This document shows, piece by piece, positions 7,867-15,850 of a stretch of 64,000 bases of DNA (the stretch's first letter is position 1; every line of letters begins with the position of its first letter). Origin of the DNA: Rhodospirillales bacterium (lineage in GTDB: Bacteria > Pseudomonadota > Alphaproteobacteria > Reyranellales > Reyranellaceae); contig CP064988.1 of NCBI GenBank assembly GCA_016699855.1, positions 1,392,501 through 1,456,500 on the forward strand, read 5' to 3'. The notes beneath the pieces were generated by a model. It had not been told where the DNA came from and made no database searches. It saw only the letters and a list, made by a program, of their open reading frames with translations. The translations under genes and the position numbers were made by a program.

Positions 7867-7897
7867 GCGCGGCGCGGCCGCGATTCGGCGGCCGGAG

Positions 7898-8917
7898 TCA
7901 GTCGACCTTGGCGCCGGCCTTGAGGATGATGGCCGCGAGGCGGGCCTCCTCCTTGGCGCGGTAGGCGGTGACGTCGGCCGAGCTCGACCACCACGCCGTG
8001 GCGCCCTGCTCGAGATAGGCCTTGATGACGTCGGGGCTCTCCAGCGCCTTCTTGCTGAAGTCCGAGGCGCGCTGGAGGATGGCCGGCGGCAGCTTGGCGG
8101 GCGTCACCAGCGCGGTCCACGAGCGCATGTCGAAGCCGGGGATGAACTCCGACAGCGCCGGGATGTCGGGCACCACCTTGCTGCGCTCGGCCGAGGTGAC
8201 GGCGAAGCCCGTGACCTTGCCGGGCCGGTACTGGGCCAGCGAGCCGGGGATGTTGTCGAAGATCAGGTGCACCTGGCCGGCCAGGATGTCGATCATCGCC
8301 GGCGCCGCGCCGCGGTAGGGCACGTGCAGCATGTCGACCTTGGCCAGCTGCTTGAACAGCTCGCCGGAGATGTGCAGCGTCGTGCCGTTGCCGGCCGAGG
8401 CGTAGGAGTACTTGCCGGGGTTCTTGCGCAGCAGGTCGAGCAGCTCCGGCACCGTCTTGGCCGGCAGGTTGAGGTTGCCGACCAGCATGTTCGGCAGCCA
8501 CCACAGGTTCGTGACGAAGGTGAAGTCCTTCTCGGCGTCGAACGGCAGCTGGCCCTTCTTCAACGTCGGCGAGATGGCGTGGCTGGCGATGCCGCCCAGG
8601 CCGCAGGTGTAGCCGTCGGGCGCCGCCTTGGCGACGATGTCGACGCCGAGGTCGCCGCCGCCGCCGCCGCGGTTCTCGACGATCCACTGCTGGCCGGTGA
8701 TCTCGCTCATCTTCTGGCAGTAGATGCGCGACAGCGTGTCGGTGGCGCCGCCGGCCGGGAACGGGTTGATGTAGCGCACCGGCCGGTTCGGCCACGTGTC
8801 CTGGGCGCGCGCCACGCCCGCCGCCAGCATCGGCGCGGCCAGCGTCGCGCCCGCGCCGACGATCAGCGTCCGCCGCCGCGTCGCGATGATTCCGCCCGTC
8901 GTCTTGTCGATCGTCAT
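7898..8917 (-). CDS. Bug/TctC-family solute receptor
   Basis: 339 residues. Tripartite tricarboxylate transporter receptor: a periplasmic binding protein for a carboxylate-type solute. A twin-arginine-like leader (TRRRTLIVGAG...ARAQD) is followed by the family landmarks PVRYINPFPAGGATDTLSR, DGYTCGLGG, NPGKYSYASAGNG, MLHVPYRG and the C-terminal LPPAIL region. It is the last gene of a three-gene minus-strand operon (receptor, FAH hydrolase, receptor). No TctA/TctB membrane partner is in the window, as is common for these expanded receptor families. The ligand cannot be read from sequence. Confidence 0.9.
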   Translation of the reverse strand: MTIDKTTGGIIATRRRTLIVGAGATLAAPMLAAGVARAQDTWPNRPVRYINPFPAGGATDTLSRIYCQKMSEITGQQWIVENRGGGGGDLGVDIVAKAAPDGYTCGLGGIASHAISPTLKKGQLPFDAEKDFTFVTNLWWLPNMLVGNLNLPAKTVPELLDLLRKNPGKYSYASAGNGTTLHISGELFKQLAKVDMLHVPYRGAAPAMIDILAGQVHLIFDNIPGSLAQYRPGKVTGFAVTSAERSKVVPDIPALSEFIPGFDMRSWTALVTPAKLPPAILQRASDFSKKALESPDVIKAYLEQGATAWWSSSADVTAYRAKEEARLAAIILKAGAKVD

Positions 8918-8978
8918 CTCGGTCGTCCTCCAGCGTTCTTGTTCTTGACCCCGCCGGCGTCTCCGCCGGCGCGCGATC

Positions 8979-9866
8979 TTACGGCAACCCCGCGTCCGGT
9001 AAAGCGCGCTCGTCGCGGACGGCGTTGCGCAGGGTTCCGATCCCCGCGATCTCGACCTCGACCGCGTCGCCGGCCTTCATCCACAGCGGCGGCTTGCGCC
9101 CGGCGCCGACGCCCTCCGGCGTGCCCGTCGCGATGATGTCGCCGGGCGACAGCGGCGTGACGGTCGAGAGATAGGCGACGATGCGGGGGATCGGGTAGAT
9201 CAGCTGGTCGGTCTTCGCACGCTGGACCTCGACGCCGTTGAGGCGCGTGGTCAAGGTCAGCGCGGCGGGATCGGGCAACGCGTCGGTCGTGACCATCCAC
9301 GGGCCCAGCGCGCCGGTCGACGGGAAGTTCTTGCCGGCCGTCACGGAGTGCTTCTGGAAATCCCTAACGCTGCCGTCGTTGAAGCAGGTGTAGCCCGCGA
9401 TCGCCGACAGCGCGTCGGCCTCGGCGACGTGGCGGCAATGGCGGCCGATCACGACGGCCAGCTCGCCCTCGAAATCGAGATTGGTGGAGACCCGCGGCCG
9501 GACGATGTCGCCGCCATGCGCAACGAGCGTGTCGTGCAGCCGCGCGAACACGCTGGGCTGGGCCGGCATCTCGCGGCCCATCTCGCCGACATGGCTTTTG
9601 TAGTTCAGCCCGACGCACAGGATCTTCGGCGGATCGGGGATGGTCGGCGCGAAGGTCAATCCATCGAGCGCCACGTCGGGCGCCGCCGCGTCGACGATCT
9701 CCGCCAGCCGCGGCAGCGCGCCGGCCGCGATCGCGGCGCGCAGCGTCGGCCAGCGGTCGCCGACGCGGCGCGTCAGATCGACGACGCCGTCCGCCTTCAC
9801 CGCGCCCTCGCCCTTCACCGCGCCGTAGCGGGCGACGCCGCCCGCGACGTAGCTCAGCAGCCGCAC
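8979..9866 (-). CDS. Fumarylacetoacetate hydrolase family protein
   Basis: 295 residues. Contains the FAH-fold metal site (DFEGELAVVIG, the E-x-E pair plus later acidic residues), PPKILCVGLNYKSHVGEMG and GDIIATGTPEGVGAGRKP, as in 2-hydroxyhepta-dienoate isomerase, acylpyruvase or ureidoglycolate-lyase-like enzymes that act on C-C bonds of oxo-acids with Mg or Mn. It sits 4 bases after the upstream receptor gene and 61 bases before the next receptor, so it probably processes the carboxylate these receptors import. The exact substrate is undetermined. Confidence 0.88.
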   Translation of the reverse strand: MRLLSYVAGGVARYGAVKGEGAVKADGVVDLTRRVGDRWPTLRAAIAAGALPRLAEIVDAAAPDVALDGLTFAPTIPDPPKILCVGLNYKSHVGEMGREMPAQPSVFARLHDTLVAHGGDIVRPRVSTNLDFEGELAVVIGRHCRHVAEADALSAIAGYTCFNDGSVRDFQKHSVTAGKNFPSTGALGPWMVTTDALPDPAALTLTTRLNGVEVQRAKTDQLIYPIPRIVAYLSTVTPLSPGDIIATGTPEGVGAGRKPPLWMKAGDAVEVEIAGIGTLRNAVRDERALPDAGLP

Positions 9867-9870
9867 CGCC

Positions 9871-10839
9871 CTACTCCACCCGGGCGCCGGACGCGCGCAC
9901 GACGGGCGCCCAGCGCGCGATCTCCTCGCGGTAGAATTTCTCGAGATGGGCGCGGCCCATCGGCGGGATGTCGGTGCCGAGCTCGAGATAGCGCGCCTTG
10001 ACCTCGGGCTTGGCGACGATCTCGGCGACGGCCTTCTCGAGCTTGTCCGTGATCGCCGGCGGCAGCCCGGCCGGCCCGGCCAGCGCGTACCACGAGGTGG
10101 CGGAGTAGCCCGGCACGGTCTCGGCGATGGTCGGGATGTCGGGCATCGCGGCGGAGCGCTCGGGCGACGTCACGGCGATGCCGCGCAGCTTGCCGCCCTT
10201 GACCAGCGGCCAGGTGCTGGGCGCGTTGCCGAAGATCATGCTGACCTGGCCGGCGATCAGGTCGTTGAGCGCCGGACCGCCGCCCTTGTAGGGCACGTGC
10301 AGCATGTCGACGCCGGCCATCTGCTTGAGCATCTCGCCCGACAGATGCAGCGAGGTGCCGGCGCCCGACGAGGCGAAGGTGTACTTGCCGGGGTTCTTCT
10401 TGAGCAGCGCGATCAGCTCGGCCATGTTCGTCGCCGGCACGCCGGGATGCAGCGCCAGCAGGTTCGGCAGCGACGCGAACATCGAGATCGGCGTGAAGTC
10501 CTTCTCGGGATCGAACGCCAGCTTGGCGTAGAGCGTGGGATGGATGCCGTGCGATCCCACCGTGATCATGCCGATGGTGTAGCCGTCGGGCGCCGCGCGC
10601 GCGAGCTCGACCGTGCCCACCGTGCCGCCGGCGCCGCCCTTGTTCTCGACCACCACGGTCTGCCCGAACAGGCGGCCGAGATGGTCGGCGACGATGCGGC
10701 CGATCGTGTCGGTGCCGCCGCCCGGCGGGAACGGCACGATGAAGCGGACCTGCCGGTTCGGATAGCCGTCCTGGGCGCGGGCGATCGACGGCGCGGCCAA
10801 GGCCGCGGCGCCCGCGATGATCTGTCGACGTGTCGGCAT
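9871..10839 (-). CDS. Bug/TctC-family solute receptor
   Basis: 322 residues from the ATG at 10839 (MPTRRQIIAGAAALAAPSIARAQ, a Tat-like leader); an upstream extension of the frame would run into the intergenic repeat and is rejected. Landmarks: VRFIVPFPPGGGTDTIGRI, VENKGGAGG, DGYTIGMITV, NPGKYTFASSGAG, MLHVPYKGGGPALNDL. First gene of the receptor-FAH-receptor operon; it differs enough from the last gene to suggest a different or broader ligand. Periplasmic. Confidence 0.9.
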   Translation of the reverse strand: MPTRRQIIAGAAALAAPSIARAQDGYPNRQVRFIVPFPPGGGTDTIGRIVADHLGRLFGQTVVVENKGGAGGTVGTVELARAAPDGYTIGMITVGSHGIHPTLYAKLAFDPEKDFTPISMFASLPNLLALHPGVPATNMAELIALLKKNPGKYTFASSGAGTSLHLSGEMLKQMAGVDMLHVPYKGGGPALNDLIAGQVSMIFGNAPSTWPLVKGGKLRGIAVTSPERSAAMPDIPTIAETVPGYSATSWYALAGPAGLPPAITDKLEKAVAEIVAKPEVKARYLELGTDIPPMGRAHLEKFYREEIARWAPVVRASGARVE

Positions 10840-10931
10840 GCGCGTCGTCTCCCCTCGATTTTTCGTTACGACCGGCGGGGAGCCTACAACAAACCGCCCG
10901 CGATCAGATATCCCGGATGGCGCCGCCTTTG

Positions 10932-11184
10932 CCCTCTCCGCCGCGCAGCGGGGGAGAGGGAGGGGACCCATGCGGAGCATGGGGTACGCCGTATCGGCGA
11001 AGCGCCGATACGGCGGTGGTGAGGTGGTGGTCGGGTCGGAGGCGGTGTCGACGAGAAGCCGACGACGTTCGATACCACAGCCTGTCGCATTTCCTGACGC
11101 AGTTCGATCGATACGACGACCACCTCACTCTTCCCGCGCTGCGCGCGGGCCCCTTCCCTCTCCCCCGCTACGCGGCGGAGAGGG
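10932..11184. repeat. Long palindromic intergenic repeat, type A copy 2
   Basis: The cleanest copy. Left arm CCCTCTCCGCCGCGCAGCGG and GGGAGAGGG, right arm CCCTCTCCCCCGCTACGCGG and GGAGAGGG. Inside are the stem GCCGTATCGGCG/CGCCGATACGGC and the GAGGTGGT...ACCACCTC half sites around a variable centre. It occupies most of the gap between the receptor operon and trmJ. Confidence 0.85.
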
Positions 11185-11200
11185 AAGAAACAACGCCCCC

Positions 11201-11971
11201 TCACGCCTTGCCGCGTTTGCGTTTGCCGATCAGCTCGCTGACGACGCCGTGCAGGGTGCTGACCTCCTGCGCGGTGGGGGCGGCGCGGGCGAACAGGGCG
11301 CGGATGTTGCGCGCCATCGTGGCGCGCTTCTCCGGCACGCGGAAGAAGCCGGCGGCGTCGAGCTCGCCCTCCAACCGGGCGAGGAACTCGTCGAGCTCGG
11401 TCTTGGTCGCGGGCTTGCTGATGTTGACGACGAGGCGCTCGTCCGGCGTCTCGATCCCCGCCTGCGACCATTCGTAGGCCACCAGCAGCACCGCCTGCGA
11501 CAGGTTGAGCGACGAGAACGCGGGATTGAGCGGGAAGGTCAGCAGCGCGTCGGCCAGCATCAGCTCGTCGTTCTTCAGCCCGTTGCGCTCGGCCCCGAAC
11601 AGCACGCCGCAGCTCTGCCCCGCCTCGGCCCAGCTCCGCAGATCGGCGGCGGCCCGCCGCGGCGACAGCACGCGCTGGACGAGGTCGCGGTCGCGCGCCG
11701 TGGTCGCCAGCAGGCGCTCCAGGTCGGCAGCGGCCTCGGCGACGGTGTCGAACACGCGGGCGGCGGCGAGCACCGAATCGGCGCCCGACGCGGCGCGCTC
11801 GGCCTTGGGGTTGGGCCAGCCGTCGCGCGGCGCCACCAGGCGCAGATCGCCCAGCCCGCAATTGAGCATGGCGCGCGCCACCATGCCGATGTTCTCGCCG
11901 AGCTGGGGGCGCGCGAGGATGATCGCCGGCCCCGGCGCGTCGGGAAGCTGTCCCTTGTTCGGCCGTCCCAT
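11201..11971 (-). CDS. trmJ: tRNA/rRNA 2'-O-methyltransferase, TrmJ-like (SPOUT)
   Basis: 256 residues. SpoU/TrmH-type enzyme that methylates a ribose 2'-OH with S-adenosylmethionine; TrmJ modifies tRNA position 32. The SPOUT motifs are present: ARPQLGENIGMVARAMLNCG (motif 1), GVLFGAERNGLKNDEL (motif 2) and LNPAFSSLNLSQAVLLVAYEW (motif 3), forming the trefoil knot, followed by a basic C-terminal tail. Length matches TrmJ. Monocistronic, and divergent from the cyclase gene on the plus strand. Assignment to TrmJ rather than another SpoU subfamily is likely but not certain. Confidence 0.88.
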   Translation of the reverse strand: MGRPNKGQLPDAPGPAIILARPQLGENIGMVARAMLNCGLGDLRLVAPRDGWPNPKAERAASGADSVLAAARVFDTVAEAAADLERLLATTARDRDLVQRVLSPRRAAADLRSWAEAGQSCGVLFGAERNGLKNDELMLADALLTFPLNPAFSSLNLSQAVLLVAYEWSQAGIETPDERLVVNISKPATKTELDEFLARLEGELDAAGFFRVPEKRATMARNIRALFARAAPTAQEVSTLHGVVSELIGKRKRGKA

Positions 11972-12132
11972 GCGGCGGGTTCTACACCGGGCCGCGCCGG
12001 CGGGCGAGCGCGCGGTGGGCGCCTCCGAAGGGCGCCGCCGGCGCGGAACGGGACGCGGCGGCGGGTTGCCGGCGGCGTGATCGCGACTTAGCGTGCTGAC
12101 GCCGCCGGAATGACGGCGCTGGGGGGAGTTTC

Positions 12133-13902
12133 GTGGCGCGCGAGCAACGCAGACTGGCCGCGATCGTGTCGACCGACGTGGTCGGCTATTCGCGGCTGAT
12201 GGGCCGCGACGAGAGCGGCACGCTGGCGGCGCTCAAGGCGCTGCGCGCCGAGGTCGTGGACCCGGCGATCGCGGCGCATGGCGGGCGCATCGTCAAGACG
12301 ACCGGCGACGGCCTGTTGCTGGAGTTCGCCAGCGTGGTCGACGCCCTGCGCTGCGTGCTGGAGACCCAGACCGCGATGGCGGCGCGCGCGTCGGACATGC
12401 CGGCGGACCGCCGCGTCGCGCTGCGCGTCGGCGTCAACATCGGCGACATCATCATCGACGGCGACGACATCTTCGGCGACGGCGTGAACGTGGCGGCGCG
12501 GCTGCAGGAGATCGCGCCCGAGGGCGGCGTCTGCATCTCCGGCCGCGTCCACGACGACATCCGCGACCGTCTCGACGCGGCGTTCGAGGACGGCGGCGAA
12601 CAGACGCTGAAGAACATCGCGCGGCCGGTGCGGGTGTGGCGCTGGGCGCCCGGCGCCGTCGCGTCGCCGCCGGCCGGCGCGCCGGCCGTCGACGCGCCGC
12701 TGGCGCTGCCCGACAAACCCTCGATCGCCGTGCTGCCGTTTCAGAACATGAGCGGGGATCCAGAGCAGGAGTATTTCGCCGACGGCATGGTCGAGGACAT
12801 CACGACCGCGCTGTCGCGGATCCGGTGGCTGTTCGTCGTCGCCCGAAACTCCAGCTTCACCTACAAGGGCGCGGCGGTCGACGTGAAGCGCGTCGGCCGC
12901 GAGCTCGGCGTGCGCTACGTGCTGGAGGGCAGCATCCGCCGGGCCGCCAACCGCGTCCGGATCACCGGCCAGTTGATCGACGTCGCCACCGGCGCGCATC
13001 TGTGGGCCGACCGCTTCGAGGGCGGCACCGAGGATATCTTCGACCTGCAGGACCGCGTGACGTCGAGCATCGTCGGCGTCCTGACGCCCAGCCTGGAGCG
13101 GGCGGAGATCGAGCGCGCCCGGCGGAAGCCGACCGGCAGCATGGACGCCTACGATTGCTACCTGCGCGCCGTGGCGAGCGCGCGGCTGTGGACCGTCGCC
13201 GGACTCGACGAGTCCATCGCGCTGTGCATGCGCGCGATCGAGCTCGACCCCAACTTCGCCGCCGCCTACGGGCAGGCCGCCCGGGGCTACACCCTGCGCA
13301 AGGCCAACGGCTGGCTGGCGGCGGGGGACGTTCCGGAGACGGACCGTCTGGCGCGGCTGGCGTGGGCGGTGGACCGGGACGACGCCGTGGCCATCGGCGC
13401 CGCTGGATACGGGCTCGCCTACGTCGTGGGGGACGTCGACACCGGCGCGGCCTATGTCGAGCGGGCGCTGTCGATCAATCCCAACTACGCGCCGAACTGG
13501 GGGTTCAGCGGCTGGATCAACAACTGGCTCGGCCGCCACGAGGTCGCGATCGAGCACGCGGCGCGCGCGATGCTGCTCAGTCCGCGCGATCCCTCCATCG
13601 AGATGATGCACATCAACACGGCCCACGCGCACTTCTTCCTCGGCCGCTACGACGAGGCGTCGGCGAGGGCGGGCGCGGCGCTCAGCCTGCGGCCGGACGC
13701 CCATCCCGCCCTGCGGATCGGCGCCGCCAGCGCGGCCATGGCCGGCCGGCACGCGGAAGCGGCCGCGCTCATGGCACGGCTGCGAAGCGCCTATCCAACG
13801 CTGCGGCTCTCGACGCTCGGGGACATTCTGGCTTCATATAGCGATCCCGCGAAGGTGGCGGCCTACCGCGACGCCCTGCGACTGGCCGGGCTGCCGGAAT
13901 GA
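12133..13902 (+). CDS. Class III adenylate/guanylate cyclase with TolB-like and TPR domains
   Basis: 589 residues from a GTG at 12133, preceded by a GGGGGGAG ribosome site. The N-terminal cyclase homology domain holds the two metal Asp (D15 in STDVVGYS, D59 in TTGDG) and the DGVNVAARL segment with the Asn/Arg pair needed for transition-state binding, so it looks catalytically complete. A TolB/FlgO-like region follows (PSIAVLPFQNMSGDPEQEYF, then YVLEGSIR), then several TPR-like helical repeats to the end. No membrane segment, so it is cytoplasmic. Proteins of this architecture are abundant in Rhizobiales and related groups; their input signal is unknown. A 15-bp direct repeat flanks the gene. 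Confidence 0.9.
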   Translation: MAREQRRLAAIVSTDVVGYSRLMGRDESGTLAALKALRAEVVDPAIAAHGGRIVKTTGDGLLLEFASVVDALRCVLETQTAMAARASDMPADRRVALRVGVNIGDIIIDGDDIFGDGVNVAARLQEIAPEGGVCISGRVHDDIRDRLDAAFEDGGEQTLKNIARPVRVWRWAPGAVASPPAGAPAVDAPLALPDKPSIAVLPFQNMSGDPEQEYFADGMVEDITTALSRIRWLFVVARNSSFTYKGAAVDVKRVGRELGVRYVLEGSIRRAANRVRITGQLIDVATGAHLWADRFEGGTEDIFDLQDRVTSSIVGVLTPSLERAEIERARRKPTGSMDAYDCYLRAVASARLWTVAGLDESIALCMRAIELDPNFAAAYGQAARGYTLRKANGWLAAGDVPETDRLARLAWAVDRDDAVAIGAAGYGLAYVVGDVDTGAAYVERALSINPNYAPNWGFSGWINNWLGRHEVAIEHAARAMLLSPRDPSIEMMHINTAHAHFFLGRYDEASARAGAALSLRPDAHPALRIGAASAAMAGRHAEAAALMARLRSAYPTLRLSTLGDILASYSDPAKVAAYRDALRLAGLPE

Positions 13903-13991
13903 CGGCGGGCCGCGGCTTGCGCCACCATCGCCGTCGCGCCTAGGCTCGCGCGGGGAAACGCCGCCGCGTCCAGCGGCACGGGAGATATGCG

Positions 13992-15077
13992 ATGAAAGCC
14001 AACGCCGCCGTCATGCACGCCGTCAACGAGCCGTTGCGCATCGAGCAGGTCGACCTCGACGCGCCGGCGCGCAACGAGGTGCTGATCCGCACGGCCTTCG
14101 CCGGCGTCTGCCACAGCGACCTGCACTACATGGAGGGGCTCTATCCGCGCGCCTGCCCCTGCGTGCTGGGCCACGAATCGTCGGGCGTGGTGCTGGCGGT
14201 CGGATCGGACGTCACCTACGTCAAGCCCGGCGACCACGTCATCACCTGCGTCTCGGTGTTCTGCGGCGAGTGCGAGTACTGCCTGAGCGGGCGCATGTCG
14301 CTGTGCGTCAGCCCGGCGACGCGGCGTCCGGCCAACGGACCGCAGCGCATGAGCTACAACGGCACGCCGATGCCGCAGCCCGGCGTGCTGTCGTCCTTCG
14401 CCGACCACATGCTGGTGCACGAGCACGCCGTGGTGAAGATCCGCGAGGACATGCCGCTGGACCGCGCCGCGCTGATCGGCTGCGCCGTCACGACGGGCGT
14501 GGGCGCCGTGTTCCGCACCGCCAAGGTCGAGCCGGGCTCGACGGTGGCGGTGATCGGCATGGGCGGCATCGGGCTGTCGGCGATCAACGGCGCCGCCATC
14601 GCCGGCGCCGGCCGCATCATCGCCATCGACCGCGTGTCCTCGAAATCCAACCTCGCGATGGAGTTCGGCGCGACGGATTTCGTCGACGCCTCGACCGTCG
14701 ATCCGGTCAAGGCGATCCGCGAGATGACCGACGGCGGCGTCGACTACTCGTTCGAGTGCGTCGGGCTGAAGCCGACGGTCGAGCAGTCGTTCCGCATGGT
14801 CAAGCGCGGCGGCTGCGCCACCGTCATCGGCATGATGCCGGTGGGCATGCGCTTCGAGCTGTCGGGCGCCGAGATCCTCGGCGAGAAGCGCATCCAGGGC
14901 TGCGCCATGGGCTCGAACCGCTTCCGCACCGACATGCCGCGCTTCGTCGACTACTACATGCGCGGCATGCTCAAGCTCGACCTGATGATCTCCGGCCGCG
15001 TGCGGCTCGACCAGATCAACGAGGCCTACGCCCAGCTCAAGACCGGCGCCGTCGCGAGGCAGGTGATCGCGTTCTGA
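13992..15077 (+). CDS. Zinc-dependent alcohol dehydrogenase (class III-like)
   Basis: 361 residues. Medium-chain NAD(P)-dependent dehydrogenase. Catalytic zinc ligands lie in VCHSDLHY (Cys) and LGHESSG (His-Glu), and the structural-zinc lobe has the clustered Cys of CVSVFCGECEYC...LC. The Rossmann motif is VIGMGGIGLSAI. The sequence resembles Rhodococcus/mycobacterial-type class III dehydrogenases that act on alcohols or S-hydroxymethyl thiol adducts. It appears to be transcribed alone, with an AGAT-rich weak ribosome site upstream. Substrate undetermined. Confidence 0.9.
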   Translation: MKANAAVMHAVNEPLRIEQVDLDAPARNEVLIRTAFAGVCHSDLHYMEGLYPRACPCVLGHESSGVVLAVGSDVTYVKPGDHVITCVSVFCGECEYCLSGRMSLCVSPATRRPANGPQRMSYNGTPMPQPGVLSSFADHMLVHEHAVVKIREDMPLDRAALIGCAVTTGVGAVFRTAKVEPGSTVAVIGMGGIGLSAINGAAIAGAGRIIAIDRVSSKSNLAMEFGATDFVDASTVDPVKAIREMTDGGVDYSFECVGLKPTVEQSFRMVKRGGCATVIGMMPVGMRFELSGAEILGEKRIQGCAMGSNRFRTDMPRFVDYYMRGMLKLDLMISGRVRLDQINEAYAQLKTGAVARQVIAF

Positions 15078-15273
15078 CGGCGGTTCGTCCGACGGGCCCG
15101 GTTGCGCCGCCCGACCCGGCGCCGCGCCACACGCACAAATCCCGGGCGCCCCCAGGACGTGATCGCCACGGGCAGCCTTCTTCCGCTCCAAAGGAGTATC
15201 GGTTGCTCGGCAACCGAGCGGCATGGCAGGTTGGCGATCAGCCGATGCGAGAACATCCAGTTTGGAGATCGAA

Positions 15274-15696
15274 ATGACGCCGGTGGCCAACGTCAAACTC
15301 GTCCTCGACTATTTCGATGCATGCAACACCGGCGACATCGAGCAGTTGAAGAGCACTTTGGCGGACGACGTCGTCCATTTCTTCCTGCCCCGTGTCCATC
15401 CACCGATCCGAGGTTCGGAGCATCTGGCCAGATACTGGCGAAAGTTCAAAGAGGTGTACCGCCCCACATGGAAGATCGACCACACGCTCGCGAGCGGCAA
15501 CGAGGTGGTCAGTGAATGGAGCTGCGCCTACACGTTGCCCTCAACCGGTGAACGAATGATGTTCAGAGGGACTGAATGGTATGTCGTCGAAGGCGGGCGC
15601 ATCGCGGAGGTGCGCGCCTACTATCAGTACGACGAAGGCAGAGATTGCGAATTGACCGGTTTCCCGTACGCGGAGCGCGCTTACCTCGCCAAGTGA
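15274..15696 (+). CDS. SnoaL/NTF2-like protein
   Basis: 140 residues from the ATG at 15274, chosen because GGAG precedes it by about 7 bases and the protein aligns from MTPVANVKLVLDYFDACNTGD. The cone-shaped NTF2 fold pattern is clear: LDYFDACNTGDIEQLKSTL, HFFLPRVHPP, LARYWRKF, WSCAYTLPSTGERMMFRGTEW and GGRIAEVRAYY. Members are polyketide cyclases, isomerases or ligand carriers; no catalytic role can be assigned. The region is somewhat less GC-rich than the flanking genes. Confidence 0.8.
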   Translation: MTPVANVKLVLDYFDACNTGDIEQLKSTLADDVVHFFLPRVHPPIRGSEHLARYWRKFKEVYRPTWKIDHTLASGNEVVSEWSCAYTLPSTGERMMFRGTEWYVVEGGRIAEVRAYYQYDEGRDCELTGFPYAERAYLAK

Positions 15697-15850
15697 CGCC
15701 CGTCTGCTCTGGTCCCGGCCGGGAATCCATCGTTCGGCCGGTTTGAGGGGATCCGCGGAGAACCGCGCGCGCGTTCGGCGCGGGCAAACCGACCCGGCCA
15801 ACGCGTGGTCTCGAGACGACCCGGCCCACAGCCCGGCTACGCCCCCGCCG

